A DNA stretch of 64,000 nucleotides, from NCBI GenBank assembly GCA_016707525.1, contig JADJHP010000003.1:1-64000 (forward strand). The letters run 5' to 3'. Below, piece after piece: positions 20,489 through 30,309 of this stretch. How positions within the stretch are numbered: position 1 is the stretch's first letter; the number at the start of each line of letters is the position of its first letter. A program made the translations under genes and the position numbers. The stretch is from Ignavibacteriota bacterium. GTDB lineage: Bacteria; Bacteroidota; Ignavibacteria; UBA10030; UBA6906. The notes under the pieces were generated by a model. It saw only the letters and a list, made by a program, of their open reading frames with translations. It did no database searches and was not told the DNA's origin.

Positions 20489-23400
20489 ATGGGACACGCT
20501 GGAAACCTCTGGGGAGAAGTCCTTTCGACGGAGAGCGGAATCGGCCGGCGACTCCGGGTCCTTGCGGGGATCGGATTGGTGTGCGGCGTCTCTCCTCTGC
20601 TCGTCCTTACCCTGATCGGGATCTACCAGATCCACTATGAGCACTGGACGGTCGGGGTGCTCGTCCTGACATCCGTTGCGATGGGTGCCGTTGCCGGGCT
20701 CATCGTCATTCTCATCCGGATCGAGCAGCGCAGACTTTCCGATATCCTCCGCAGCCTTCATGTGGGCACCTGGGAATGGGATGTGGCAACAGGTGTAACG
20801 CGGTTCGATGACCGGTGGGCAGCGATCGTGGGATATTCGCTGGAGGAACTCGAACCGATCACCATCAAGACCTGGGAGGCGCTGACACACCCTGAGGATC
20901 TTGCACGTTCCGGAGAAGCACTCCGCAGGCATTTTGCAGGTGAGACCACGCACTACGACTGCGAGGTCCGCATGCGACACAAGGACGGCAACTGGATCTG
21001 GGTCCATGACCGCGGGAGGGTGATGCGTCGGTCGCCCTCCGGACAGCCTTTGCTCATGGCCGGGGCCCACGAGGACATCACCGCACGGAAGACGTCGCAG
21101 GAGGAGGCCCGCCGGGCAGTGGAACGCCGGCAGCGTGAAGCTGAAGTCGTGGCCCGCATGGCAACCGGCTCAGCGCATCTCGCCGGCGATCTCTCATCAC
21201 TCGCTTCCACCCTCACGGAGTCCGCCGCCGCAGCGATCACGGTCGAGCGGGTGGGGATCTGGCTCTTCGAGGACGGCGGCACGCGGCTCGTGAACATGGA
21301 TACGTACGACGCCTCGACCAGAACGCACACGTCCGGTGACACCCTGAGCGAAGCAGAGTTCCGCAACGAGTTCGCGGCGCTGAAGGATGTGCAGTACGTG
21401 GACGCGCATGATGCCCTCTCCGACCCCCGGACCGCGGGATATGTTGAAGGATACCTCAAACCGCACAGCATCACTTCCATGCTCGACGCGGTCATCCGGC
21501 ATGGCGGCGTGACCCTCGGCAAACTCTGTTTCGAACATGTCCGGACCTCCCATCATTGGGAGTCCGATGAGACCGCATTCGCGTGCCAGCTTGCCGACCA
21601 GATCGCGATGGCGATCCTCAATACCGAGCACAAGCGTGCCGAGCACGCATTGAGCATGAGCGAGGCCATGCTCAGAACGCTGGTCGATTCCCTCCCGGAC
21701 TACATCTGGCTGAAGGACCGCGACGGGGTCTATCTGCTGTGCAACACGATGTTCGAACATTTCTTCGGCGCGCCGCAGGAGCAGATCATCGGCAAGACCG
21801 ACTACGACTTCGTGCCGAAGGACCTCGCCGATTTCTTCCGGGAGAACGACCGGCTTGCGATGGAAGCCAACCGCCCGAGCCGTAACGAGGAGGTCGTCAC
21901 GCTCGCGACAAGCGGCCAGCAGGTCTTCCTTGAAACCATCAAGACACCGATGCACGACGCCAAGCGCCGCCTGATAGGGGTTCTGGGCATCGGCCGCGAC
22001 ATCACCCTGCGAAAAGCGACACAGGAGAACCTGACGCGCTCGAATGAGGAATTGCAGGCCGCTCGCAACGAAGCAGAGCAGCAGGCCCGGCAACTCGAGA
22101 AACAGGCGATGGAACTCGACGCTGCGCGGGAGGACGCGCTCAAGGCATCGCGTCTGAAATCGGAATTCCTCGCTACCATGAGCCACGAGATACGCACGCC
22201 CATGAATGGCGTCATCGGCATGGCGGAGTTGTTGCTGGACACGTCCCTCACACGGGAGCAGCGCGACCTTGCCGACACGATCAGGTATTCCGCCGATGTA
22301 CTCCTCGGCATCATCAACGATATCCTGGATTTCTCGAAGATCGAGGCCGGACGGGTGGACCTTGAGGAGACCGATTTCGCCCTGCAGACCACGCTCGACG
22401 AGACCCTCTCGCTCTTCGCCCACCGTGCGCATGAGAAATCGCTCGAGTTATCCGGACTCGTGGACAACAGCGTCCCGACCACCGTGTGTGGTGACCCCGG
22501 GCGTTTCCGCCAGGTTCTGATGAACCTCATCGGCAATGCCATCAAGTTCACGCCCTCCGGCGAGATCTCCGTTCGCATGGGCGTGGTGCGGGAGACGCAC
22601 GCGGACGTCACGATCCGATGCGAGGTGGCAGATACAGGGATCGGCATCCCCGAGGGTACCCGTACTCGGTTGTTCCAGCCGTTCACGCAGGCGGATGGCT
22701 CCACCACACGGAAGTTCGGAGGCACAGGACTTGGCCTCGCCATTTCCCGGCGGCTCGTCGAGCTCATGGGAGGGACCGTCGGCGTGGAGAGCGCGCCCGG
22801 CCGCGGCAGCACCTTCTGGTTCACCGTGATCTTCAGAAAGCGCGCAGGATCGGCAACGCCTCCGGACCCGCTCCTCCAGGGTATCCGGGTGCTCATCGCG
22901 GACGAGGCCGTTCGCAACCGCGAGGCGCTTCAGAGCATGCTACGCTCCTGGGGCATTGCCGGAGACGTGGTTCATGCAGCTGATGATGCATGGGCGATGA
23001 TCCGCGCAGCCCGCGAGCGGATGATCCCGTACGATATCCTGCTTGCCAACAGCGACATCACCGGGTTCGATCCTGCGACGGTGAAGCGCGAACTCGAACA
23101 CAATGGTACGCTGGCGTCCACCTCGCTCGTGGTCCTGGTCCCCCACGGTTCACGTTTGTGCATCGATGTGATCGGGAAGAGCCGCGCCGTTTGCCTCCCC
23201 AAGCCGGTCCGGAAGGCCGACCTGCATGCGACATTGCTGGAGGTGGTCCAGGCCCGGCGGTCGCCTGCCTGCACCCCCACCCCCTGTCCAACGGCAAGGG
23301 AAGCCACTGTCGTCGCCGAGCAGAAGGCCTTCCAGGGAGTCAGGGTGCTCGTGGTCGAGGACAACCCCGTGAATCAGAAGGTCGCCGTCAAGATGTTGCA

Positions 23401-23713
23401 GACCCTGGGTTGTGTCCCTGATGTTGCGGGCGATGGCCGTGAAGCCCTCGGTGCGATCGCCGTGGGGACCTATGCGGTGGTCTTCATGGATTGCCAGATG
23501 CCGGAGATGGATGGTTTCGAAGCGACTGCCGAGATCCGCAAGCGCGAAGGAAACAGCACCAGGACCATGATCGTCGCGATGACCGCGAACGCTCTTGAGG
23601 GGGATCGTGATCGATGCATCACGGCGGGTATGGACGACTACCTCGCAAAGCCCGTCACGCGCGATGGCATGAGGCGGATGCTCGAGAAATGGGTGAAGGT
23701 CGAAGTTGCGTGA
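20489..23713 (+). CDS. Hybrid sensor histidine kinase (2 TM-PAS-GAF-PAS-HisKA-HATPase-REC-REC)
   Basis: About 1074 residues; the ATG at 20489 follows GGAG by about 12 nt, and a GTG at 20477 is possible. Two N-terminal membrane helices (LAGIGLVCGVSPLLVLTLIG; VGVLVLTSVAMGAVAGLIVI) precede a PAS domain (about 85-205), a GAF domain (about 235-390) and a second PAS (about 400-520). A coiled coil leads to HisKA with phospho-accepting His in ATMSHEIRTPMNGVIGM near 570. The HATPase domain has FTQADGSTTRKFGGTGLGL. The first receiver has DILLANSDITGFD, with Asn where the phospho-Asp is expected, so it is probably inactive. The second has intact VFMDCQMPEMDG and YLAKP. No response regulator is adjacent. 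Signal unknown. Confidence 0.92.
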   Translation: MGHAGNLWGEVLSTESGIGRRLRVLAGIGLVCGVSPLLVLTLIGIYQIHYEHWTVGVLVLTSVAMGAVAGLIVILIRIEQRRLSDILRSLHVGTWEWDVATGVTRFDDRWAAIVGYSLEELEPITIKTWEALTHPEDLARSGEALRRHFAGETTHYDCEVRMRHKDGNWIWVHDRGRVMRRSPSGQPLLMAGAHEDITARKTSQEEARRAVERRQREAEVVARMATGSAHLAGDLSSLASTLTESAAAAITVERVGIWLFEDGGTRLVNMDTYDASTRTHTSGDTLSEAEFRNEFAALKDVQYVDAHDALSDPRTAGYVEGYLKPHSITSMLDAVIRHGGVTLGKLCFEHVRTSHHWESDETAFACQLADQIAMAILNTEHKRAEHALSMSEAMLRTLVDSLPDYIWLKDRDGVYLLCNTMFEHFFGAPQEQIIGKTDYDFVPKDLADFFRENDRLAMEANRPSRNEEVVTLATSGQQVFLETIKTPMHDAKRRLIGVLGIGRDITLRKATQENLTRSNEELQAARNEAEQQARQLEKQAMELDAAREDALKASRLKSEFLATMSHEIRTPMNGVIGMAELLLDTSLTREQRDLADTIRYSADVLLGIINDILDFSKIEAGRVDLEETDFALQTTLDETLSLFAHRAHEKSLELSGLVDNSVPTTVCGDPGRFRQVLMNLIGNAIKFTPSGEISVRMGVVRETHADVTIRCEVADTGIGIPEGTRTRLFQPFTQADGSTTRKFGGTGLGLAISRRLVELMGGTVGVESAPGRGSTFWFTVIFRKRAGSATPPDPLLQGIRVLIADEAVRNREALQSMLRSWGIAGDVVHAADDAWAMIRAARERMIPYDILLANSDITGFDPATVKRELEHNGTLASTSLVVLVPHGSRLCIDVIGKSRAVCLPKPVRKADLHATLLEVVQARRSPACTPTPCPTAREATVVAEQKAFQGVRVLVVEDNPVNQKVAVKMLQTLGCVPDVAGDGREALGAIAVGTYAVVFMDCQMPEMDGFEATAEIRKREGNSTRTMIVAMTANALEGDRDRCITAGMDDYLAKPVTRDGMRRMLEKWVKVEVA

Positions 23714-23726
23714 AGACCGAACAAAG

Positions 23727-23755
23727 TTGACTTGCGGTGCCTTCGGACGTATCTT
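23727..23755 (+). promoter_or_regulatory. Sigma-70-type promoter for the beta-helix gene
   Basis: TTGACT, 17 nt, TATCTT, 23 nt upstream of the ATG at 23778 and just after the kinase stop, suggesting independent transcription. Confidence 0.5.
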
Positions 23756-23777
23756 CATTCAGAAAGGCATCCACGCA

Positions 23778-25379
23778 ATGACCTCAGTTCTGAAATGCAT
23801 CCTTCTAGCATGCCTGGCATGGCCCCAGGCATCACCCGGAGGTACCACCTACCGGGTCGGTCCAGCACGCCCCTATCAGTCGCTCCAGGCAGTCGCGGGC
23901 CTGCTGGCGGGCGGGGACACGGTTCTCGTGGACGGCGACACCACCTATCCAGGAGGCGTTGTGTTTTCGCAACCGGGCACGACGACTGCTCCCATCCTCA
24001 TCCGGGGGGTCAGAATCAACGGAAGACGTCCGGTCATCACCGGCGGGACGAACGGCATTGCATTTACCACAGGATCCACAGCCGCCGACCACTACATCTT
24101 CGAGAGCTTTGAAGTGCGCGATGCGACATTCCGTGGCGTATACCATCAGGCCGGCGATCTCACGCTCCGGGACCTCGTTGTTCATCATTGTAACAACGGA
24201 CTGATGGGTGCGGACAACGGTTCGGGTTCTCTCCTGCTCGAATACTCCGAGTTCTACGCGAACGGCGCGGGCACATCAGCACACCAGGTCTACATGGCCA
24301 CTGACGAGATCGCTCATCCGGGGAGCATCTTTCGCATGCAGCATTGCTATGTGCATGACGGAACCGGCGGGAACAACATCAAATCCCGTTCGGAGCGGAA
24401 TGAGATCTACTACAACTGGATCGAAGGCGCTGTGTATCATGAACTCGAACTCATCGGTCCCGACCCTGCCGGAAACGTTCCCGCCGGACTGAAACGCGAA
24501 GATTCGGATATCGTGGGTAACGTCCTGCGCAAGAGAGTCACCACCACGGGCAGCGCGGGGACGTTCTTTGTGACCCGATTCGGAGGGGATGGCACCGGCG
24601 AGAGTAAAGGACGGTACAGAGTCGTGAACAACACGGTCATCACCGGCACGAGTGCTGCGTTCCGCCTGTTTGATGGATTGGAATCGGTAGAAATGCATAA
24701 CAACGTGTTCTCCAGCAACGCAGGTGCGGCCGCACCGATAGTCCGCACGGCGGAGGCCGGTTGGACCGCGGGGGAACAGATCTCCGGACAGAACAACTGG
24801 GTTCAGAGTGTTCTTACTACGATCCCGTCCGGGTGGACCGGCACGATCGCGGGAAGCGATCCGGGATTCCGCAATCCCGCGGCAGGAGATTTCTCCCCGG
24901 CCAATGGGAGTCCACTGATCAATACGGGCACGTCCGCTCCATCGACCTCCCCGGCATTTCCCTTCCCCTTGCCCCTCTTCCCTCCGGGGTATCATCCTCC
25001 CGTACATGTGCCCCTCGCCCCGGGTGGCGCAGAAACACGGTCATTCGCCGGACTGCCCGACATCGGTGCTTTCGAATATCATCCGGCCACGGAGGTCAGG
25101 CCTGAGAATGGGGGGCCCGGCTTCCGTCTGGATCAAAACTACCCCAATCCTTTCAACCCTGCAACGATGATCCGGTTCAGAGTGTCCACGGTATCCTTCG
25201 TCAGACTTGTCGTCTACAACGCACTTGGCCAACATGTGCGAACACTTCTGGATCGTGCCATGGAGCCGGGAGAGCATTCGTTTCACTTGGATGCGGCCGG
25301 GCTTCCGACCGGAATGTACTACTACAGACTGAACGCGGGGTCATTCACGGAAACAAAGAGGCTGGTGTTGATGAGGTAA
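23778..25379 (+). CDS. Secreted right-handed beta-helix protein with T9SS sorting domain
   Basis: A 533-residue protein. The signal peptide is MTSVLKCILLACLAWPQASP. Residues about 25-400 show the repeated short strands of a pectate-lyase-like parallel beta-helix (YQSLQAVAGLLAGGDTVLVD, FRGVYHQAGDLTLRDLVVHH, MHNNVFSS), with SPLINTGT and PDIGAFEY at its end. A Pro-rich linker precedes the C-terminal 80 residues, FRLDQNYPNPFNPATMIRF to RLVLMR, a type A T9SS sorting domain cleaved during outer-membrane export. It is probably a carbohydrate-active or adhesive surface protein; no catalytic residues could be assigned. It has its own promoter and is co-directional with the hybrid kinase. Confidence 0.85.
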   Translation: MTSVLKCILLACLAWPQASPGGTTYRVGPARPYQSLQAVAGLLAGGDTVLVDGDTTYPGGVVFSQPGTTTAPILIRGVRINGRRPVITGGTNGIAFTTGSTAADHYIFESFEVRDATFRGVYHQAGDLTLRDLVVHHCNNGLMGADNGSGSLLLEYSEFYANGAGTSAHQVYMATDEIAHPGSIFRMQHCYVHDGTGGNNIKSRSERNEIYYNWIEGAVYHELELIGPDPAGNVPAGLKREDSDIVGNVLRKRVTTTGSAGTFFVTRFGGDGTGESKGRYRVVNNTVITGTSAAFRLFDGLESVEMHNNVFSSNAGAAAPIVRTAEAGWTAGEQISGQNNWVQSVLTTIPSGWTGTIAGSDPGFRNPAAGDFSPANGSPLINTGTSAPSTSPAFPFPLPLFPPGYHPPVHVPLAPGGAETRSFAGLPDIGAFEYHPATEVRPENGGPGFRLDQNYPNPFNPATMIRFRVSTVSFVRLVVYNALGQHVRTLLDRAMEPGEHSFHLDAAGLPTGMYYYRLNAGSFTETKRLVLMR

Positions 25380-25474
25380 GAGCAGGTACGCCACGCGGGT
25401 GCGCCAGGATCGGTCCTTAGCCGCCCGGGTGGCGTGTTGAAGGAGAAGCGCGGTGGGTAGCACACCCCCGCGCG

Positions 25475-26035
25475 CTACGGGGCATTCGGATTGTATGTGT
25501 TATACGCTACCATCTCTCCCAACTCCTTCCGGACCTTCGGCCGGACCGGATATCCGTCGGAAGGATAGCCGACCGTCACAAGCAGTCCGATCCGGGTGCC
25601 GCGCGGGATCCCGAGGAGCTTCTTGACCTTCTTCTCGTTGAACCACCCTATCATGCAGGTGCCCAGGCCAAGTTCGGTGGCCTGTAAACAGAGATGCTCC
25701 GCGGCGATGCCGATGTCGATCAACTGATACTCCCGGTCCTTGAGCCACCCGCCGATCTGGGTGATGGTCCGCGTCCGCTCGATGGTCAGCACAGCAATGA
25801 CCGGCGCTTGCGGGACGAATCGATTGAAGGAGATCGCCGGACTGAACGTCGCCTGCGCGATCTCCCCGCGAAGCGTCGGCTCGTCCACCATGATCAACTT
25901 CCAGGGCTGCGCGTTGCTTGCGGAAGGAGCAAGCCGCACTGCCTCCACCAGCAGGTCCAGTTCTCCCTTCTCTACCGGCCGGTCGGCATAACTGCGGACA
26001 CTCTGACGCTCCTTGAGGAGTTGCACGAAATCCAT
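25475..26035 (-). CDS. Nitroreductase-family FMN oxidoreductase
   Basis: A 186-residue protein of typical size for the FMN-dependent nitroreductase family. The N-terminus has the FMN phosphate motif RQSVRSY and then APSASNAQPWKLIMVD. The C-terminal half has LGLGTCMIGWFNEKKVKKLL and ends KELGEMVAYNTYNP. Such proteins reduce nitroaromatics, quinones or flavins with NAD(P)H as homodimers in the cytoplasm; the natural substrate cannot be read from sequence. It starts 7 nt after the serine hydrolase stop on the same strand, so the two may be cotranscribed. Confidence 0.88.
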   Translation of the reverse strand: MDFVQLLKERQSVRSYADRPVEKGELDLLVEAVRLAPSASNAQPWKLIMVDEPTLRGEIAQATFSPAISFNRFVPQAPVIAVLTIERTRTITQIGGWLKDREYQLIDIGIAAEHLCLQATELGLGTCMIGWFNEKKVKKLLGIPRGTRIGLLVTVGYPSDGYPVRPKVRKELGEMVAYNTYNPNAP

Positions 26036-26042
26036 CGCAGCC

Positions 26043-27599
26043 TCACTTCTTTGCCGGTGTGAACGCGAGATCCTGGAAATCGAAACTGAAGTCCGTCTCG
26101 CCCGACACCGGCTTCATCTTCACGCGCTCGATCGTTCCATCGGGCGCAAGCGTGAACATCACGAACGCATCGGCGCGGAGTTCCGGATCCGACCAGCGGG
26201 CGATGAAACTGCCATACTGCCAGTATTCCAACGCTCCCTGGAGCGCTGGTGTGTGCTTCATGCTGATCTGCAGCTTCCCCGCCTGGAGGGAGATCGCCAT
26301 CTCACCGTACCAGGGGTCGGTGTATGTGCCAACATACCGCTCGAGCGGAAGCGGCGGGATGGCGGCGCTGTCCGCCCTGACCATACGCTTCCGGTCGGCC
26401 GCAGCCTGGATCGAATCCCGCCGCGCGTTGACACGTTTGTACGCTGCGGGCCAATCCGTGTATGGCTGCTTGAGGAAGTGGTCAAGGATGAGGTACGTAA
26501 GCGATTCGAATGCAGCACCTGATTCCTGGTTCGTGAGCACCGCGATCCCGAGTTTCAGTTTCGGGACCATCGTCACGCGCGAGACATACCCCGGGAGGCC
26601 ACCGGTATGCGTGAGCAACTTCACCCCGCGAAGATCGCGGACCTGGATCCCGAGCGCATACCCGTTGAATTCAGGCTTGAGAGCGGCGAGTTCCGGTGCT
26701 GGTTCGCCGATGCCCAGGGGCGTGACGATACCCCAGAGTTGTCTGGTGGTGCGCGGCGAGAAGAGAGGCGATCCGCCGGCGACGCGCCCGGAATCCATTT
26801 GGGTGATCAGCCACTTCGCCATATCCACCGCATTGGCATTGATGCCACCGGCGGGATTCGTGTTGTCGCTGTCGAAGGACTTCACCGGTTGAACCGTACC
26901 GTTGATAGGTGCATGTGGCGTGGCGATGTTCTTTGCCTGCCCGGGATCGCCATGGCGCACCGTGCTCTCCAGCATCCCGACCGGCTTGAGGATGCGGGAC
27001 GTCACGAAGTCTTCCCATGTAAGCCCGCTCACGGCCTGGATCAGTTCCCCGGCCACAAGGTACAGCACGTTGTCGTAGGCATAGGCGCTGCGGAAGCTCG
27101 TGCTGAGCGGGATGAAGCGCAGGCGGCGTGCGATCTCATTCCGCGTGTACGTCGATGGCGGCCACCAGAGCAGGTCGCCGGCCCCGAGGCCGAGTCCACT
27201 GCGATGAACGAGCAGGTCGCGGACCGTCAGCTCGCGTGTGACATACGGATCGGAAAGCTGGAACCAGGGCAGGTAGCGGACGACCGGGGCATCCCATTCG
27301 ATCTTCCCCTCTTCCACCAGGAGGGCGAGTGCCGTTGCGGTGAAGAGTTTCGTATTGGACGCGATCCCGAACAGCGTATGGGCATCGACCTTCTCGGGTT
27401 TCCCGACGGTCTTGATGCCGTATCCCTTCGCGAGGACGACCTTGCCGTCCTTCACGATCGCCAGGGAGATGCCGGGGACATCGAAAGTGCTCCGGACGGC
27501 CTCAACGTAGGCATCGATATCCGGCGTTTGCTGTGAGGATGCACCGGCGTTGACACCAATACTCAGTGCGATGGCATAGACGACGCGACGGAGGGTCAT
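26043..27599 (-). CDS. Beta-lactamase-related serine hydrolase (class C-like)
   Basis: A 518-residue protein from ATG 27599 (TGGAG upstream) with a signal peptide ending near GVNAGASSQQ. The serine beta-lactamase/DD-peptidase fold is shown by IASNTKLFTATALAL (nucleophile S81, K84), SAYAYDNVLYLVAGEL (Tyr-x-Asn) and LLTHTGGLPGYVSRV (HTGG replacing KTG). A C-terminal domain of about 110 residues (PLPLERYVGTYTDPWYGEM onward) resembles DUF3471. Relatives are esterases or D-aminopeptidases; the periplasmic substrate is unknown. Transcription continues into the nitroreductase gene. Confidence 0.88.
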   Translation of the reverse strand: MTLRRVVYAIALSIGVNAGASSQQTPDIDAYVEAVRSTFDVPGISLAIVKDGKVVLAKGYGIKTVGKPEKVDAHTLFGIASNTKLFTATALALLVEEGKIEWDAPVVRYLPWFQLSDPYVTRELTVRDLLVHRSGLGLGAGDLLWWPPSTYTRNEIARRLRFIPLSTSFRSAYAYDNVLYLVAGELIQAVSGLTWEDFVTSRILKPVGMLESTVRHGDPGQAKNIATPHAPINGTVQPVKSFDSDNTNPAGGINANAVDMAKWLITQMDSGRVAGGSPLFSPRTTRQLWGIVTPLGIGEPAPELAALKPEFNGYALGIQVRDLRGVKLLTHTGGLPGYVSRVTMVPKLKLGIAVLTNQESGAAFESLTYLILDHFLKQPYTDWPAAYKRVNARRDSIQAAADRKRMVRADSAAIPPLPLERYVGTYTDPWYGEMAISLQAGKLQISMKHTPALQGALEYWQYGSFIARWSDPELRADAFVMFTLAPDGTIERVKMKPVSGETDFSFDFQDLAFTPAKK

Positions 27600-27663
27600 T
27601 GCATTGCTCCAGGTAAGATGGGTCGAAGGACTCAAGAGTCTATGGAATGAATGTACGGAAGTA

Positions 27664-30105
27664 TCAGATATTCCACCAGAACGTCATCTTTCCAATAAGG
27701 ACCGTCGACGGCGGAGACGCGAACAGGTCGGCCACATCCCGGCCCCACGACGCATAGTAGTTGTCCGATCCGGCAAGGCGCGCCTGCGAGAGGACCAGGT
27801 ACAGCGTGCTCCCCGGCATATACTCCCACCGGAAGACAAGGTTCATGTTGAATTCCTGCCCCGCGAAATCTCCCGCCACGGTTCCCATGAACGGGCCAAA
27901 GATCGAAGCGGTCTGCAACACGCGGGGATTCCGGTACCGGCCTTTCGCTGTGAACATCTGTGCGTACAACTGCAGCGTCATATCGCGGTGGAAGGTAACG
28001 GACCCACGCACCGTGGCACTGATCGCCCGCGTGTCCCGGTCGGCAAAGATGCTGCGCGATCCCTGCCCGAGATCCTCGTTCGTCATCCACGCTTCCTGGT
28101 CATTGATGATGTCCCCTTCCCCGCTGATCTCCCAGGAGGTCCACGATGCCGGCCGGAATTCCAGTTCCGTTTCGAATGCATAGCCGCGCTTCCCGTGGCG
28201 GTCCCACGAGTGCCGCAACTCGGCGGAGACCACGACATCCTTGCGGTAGTCGGAACTTGCCGACAGCTCCGCAAACCCGGACAACGGCCGCTCGTAGAGG
28301 CCATTCCCGCGGGTTTCCCGGTCATCGTACCTGCCGGCATCCAACCCTGCCGAGAACCCGAATTCTTCGAACCCGGTGAGCAGCACGCTGCTCTCGAGTT
28401 GTACACTGCGGTTGATCCCGGCGCCGTCAAAATTGCGACGCTCGTGGAGCATCCCTCTGAACGAATACCGGCGCACGACGGCTGCGGGCTTCTCTTCCTT
28501 ATAGGTCAACGTCCCGAACGCACCGTAGTCATTCGGCCGGCGGAAAAAGCCCATGTCATTGATCTGATATTGCTTCGTCGTGATATCCGCACTGATGCTC
28601 CACAGCCAGTGTTCCGCCGCGGTACGCGAGAGTTCTATGTTCCCGGCGATCCCGCCCAACCGGTTCCCCTCATGGTTCCCGACAAGCGACCCGGCCAGGA
28701 ATCCCGTGAGGCCATGGCTCCGGTCGGCATCGAACAGATGCCAATCAAGTCCGCCGGTGAATGACGGCAGTTGCGTTCTCCGCGCCATCGCGGTTGCGAT
28801 CACCCCAATGGATGACCCATCAAGAACATCCTGCCTCAGGCGGATCAGTGAGTAGCTCGCTTCATTTTCCACCTGACGCTCGAATTCTTGTCCGCCCCTT
28901 TCCACGACCGCGAACTCCCGGTCGGTGACGGCCTGCAGGACCCCGACGGACAGGCCGCCGGAGGTCTTGCCTGCGACCTTCACTGCACCGATGATCGTGG
29001 ATGCCTGCGGAGCCCGCACCAGGCGTTCTCCGCTCTCCAGCGGCACTCGATCATCGCCCAGCGCGCGACCTATGCGCCGCGAGTAGAACAATCCGGGGCC
29101 GGCGCCATCGCCGCCGAATGTGGAGAACCGGAAGATCTGCATGCCTTCAATGAAGAACGGACGGCGTTCCGGATAGAACGACTCGAACGTGGAGAGATTG
29201 AGCACTGCCGGATCGGCTTCCACCTGTCCGAAGTCCGGATTGATCGTCGCATCCAGCACAAAGTTGTTCGAGAGCCCGACCTTCAGATCAAGACCGCCGT
29301 TGCCCCGCAACGTGGAACCGGCTGCGGCACCATTCGCCGGCCGCCATTCCTGCCGGAGGAGTCCGAAAGGCATGATCTCGATGCGGCGGGGCCTGGGAAG
29401 ATCGACAAGGCCTTCCAGGTGTCCGAACCGGGAGACGAGCCCCTGCACGGACTTGGGGGTCCATGACCATCGCGAGTCTTCCTGGGTACGGAACACCGAC
29501 CGTAAGAAGTTGATGCCCCACGTCTGCTCCACCCCATCAGGGACGTCGGGATACCGGAGGATACTGAAGGGCACGCGCAACTCAGCGGTCCATCCGAGCG
29601 AGTCGATCCTGGTCTCCACCTGCCAGACGGGGTCCCACGAATTGTCCTCGTACTGGCCATCGCGGTATTGAAGGATATCCACGCGCACGCCGGCAGGATT
29701 GAAGGTCAGTTCGTAGGCATTCTGGTGATCATGGAAGGTATCCATGCGCACCGAACCTCTGTCGGTATCCTCTTCATCATCGCGGCGCGCAAGCCGTGAG
29801 GTGATCTTCGCGGGTTCGGGATCGTGATACCGGCAACCGAAATACAGCGCATCATCGTCGTAAAGCACGCGGACCTCGGATGCGGCCGACGCCGGCGCCC
29901 CATCGAGTGGATCGCGCTGAAGGAAACCCGTCGCCGGACGTGCCAGCTGCCACACGGCATCGTTCAGAACACCGTCCATCCGCGGTGCCGTCTTCACACG
30001 GACAGCGCGGACGACGGGGACGTCCTGCGCCAGCATGAGAGAGCTTGAGGCACCCAGGAGGACAAGGACGACAGAGGGCAGAAGGGAAAAGCGGACCACA
30101 GGCAT
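27664..30105 (-). CDS. DUF5916 outer-membrane protein with CBM9-like N-terminus
   Basis: About 813 residues from ATG 30105 (MPVVRFSLLPSVVLVLLGA signal peptide); upstream starts at 30153 or 30201 are possible. The first 190 residues form a CBM9-like sugar-binding domain: PRMDGVLNDAVWQLARPATG, YDDDALYFGCRYHDPEP and WTAELRVPFSILRYPD. The rest alternates short amphipathic strands as in an outer-membrane beta-barrel (DUF5916). It includes LDATINPDFGQVEADPAVLN, FYPERRPFFIEG and a last strand ending MTFWWNI with terminal aromatic residues. The family is common in this superphylum; its substrate is unknown. The last strands fit insertion by the BAM machinery. Confidence 0.85.
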   Translation of the reverse strand: MPVVRFSLLPSVVLVLLGASSSLMLAQDVPVVRAVRVKTAPRMDGVLNDAVWQLARPATGFLQRDPLDGAPASAASEVRVLYDDDALYFGCRYHDPEPAKITSRLARRDDEEDTDRGSVRMDTFHDHQNAYELTFNPAGVRVDILQYRDGQYEDNSWDPVWQVETRIDSLGWTAELRVPFSILRYPDVPDGVEQTWGINFLRSVFRTQEDSRWSWTPKSVQGLVSRFGHLEGLVDLPRPRRIEIMPFGLLRQEWRPANGAAAGSTLRGNGGLDLKVGLSNNFVLDATINPDFGQVEADPAVLNLSTFESFYPERRPFFIEGMQIFRFSTFGGDGAGPGLFYSRRIGRALGDDRVPLESGERLVRAPQASTIIGAVKVAGKTSGGLSVGVLQAVTDREFAVVERGGQEFERQVENEASYSLIRLRQDVLDGSSIGVIATAMARRTQLPSFTGGLDWHLFDADRSHGLTGFLAGSLVGNHEGNRLGGIAGNIELSRTAAEHWLWSISADITTKQYQINDMGFFRRPNDYGAFGTLTYKEEKPAAVVRRYSFRGMLHERRNFDGAGINRSVQLESSVLLTGFEEFGFSAGLDAGRYDDRETRGNGLYERPLSGFAELSASSDYRKDVVVSAELRHSWDRHGKRGYAFETELEFRPASWTSWEISGEGDIINDQEAWMTNEDLGQGSRSIFADRDTRAISATVRGSVTFHRDMTLQLYAQMFTAKGRYRNPRVLQTASIFGPFMGTVAGDFAGQEFNMNLVFRWEYMPGSTLYLVLSQARLAGSDNYYASWGRDVADLFASPPSTVLIGKMTFWWNI

Positions 30106-30263
30106 GCAGGAATCCGATATGTGTCGTGCGAAGGATCTCAGAGCGCGCCGCATCCTGGTCACGCGGGCAGAACGCCAGGAGGGGCCGTGGACAATATACA
30201 TCGGGAGGGTATGGTGTTCAAGGGAAGAGAAGCGGCAATCCGGCAGAGAGTCTCCCGGCCAGC

Positions 30264-30299
30264 AAAATGTGTGGGGGTGCCGCAGGCAGCCCCCCACAC
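30264..30299 (-). terminator. Rho-independent terminator of the DUF4395 gene
   Basis: A 14-bp GC-rich stem, GTGTGGGGG-type against CCCCCACAC, spans 30269-30299. ATTTTG follows on the minus strand, just after the stop at 30310. Confidence 0.65.
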
Positions 30300-30309
30300 C
30301 GTGACAGGG

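Noticed and set aside
20171..21070. 299-codon minus-strand frame across the araA-kinase intergenic region
   Set aside because: It mostly overlaps the kinase PAS coding sequence antisense and shows no recognisable protein pattern.
25389..25435. ACGCCAC/GTGGCGT inverted repeat as a terminator of the beta-helix gene
   Set aside because: Arms are short, the loop is over 30 nt and there is no T-run.
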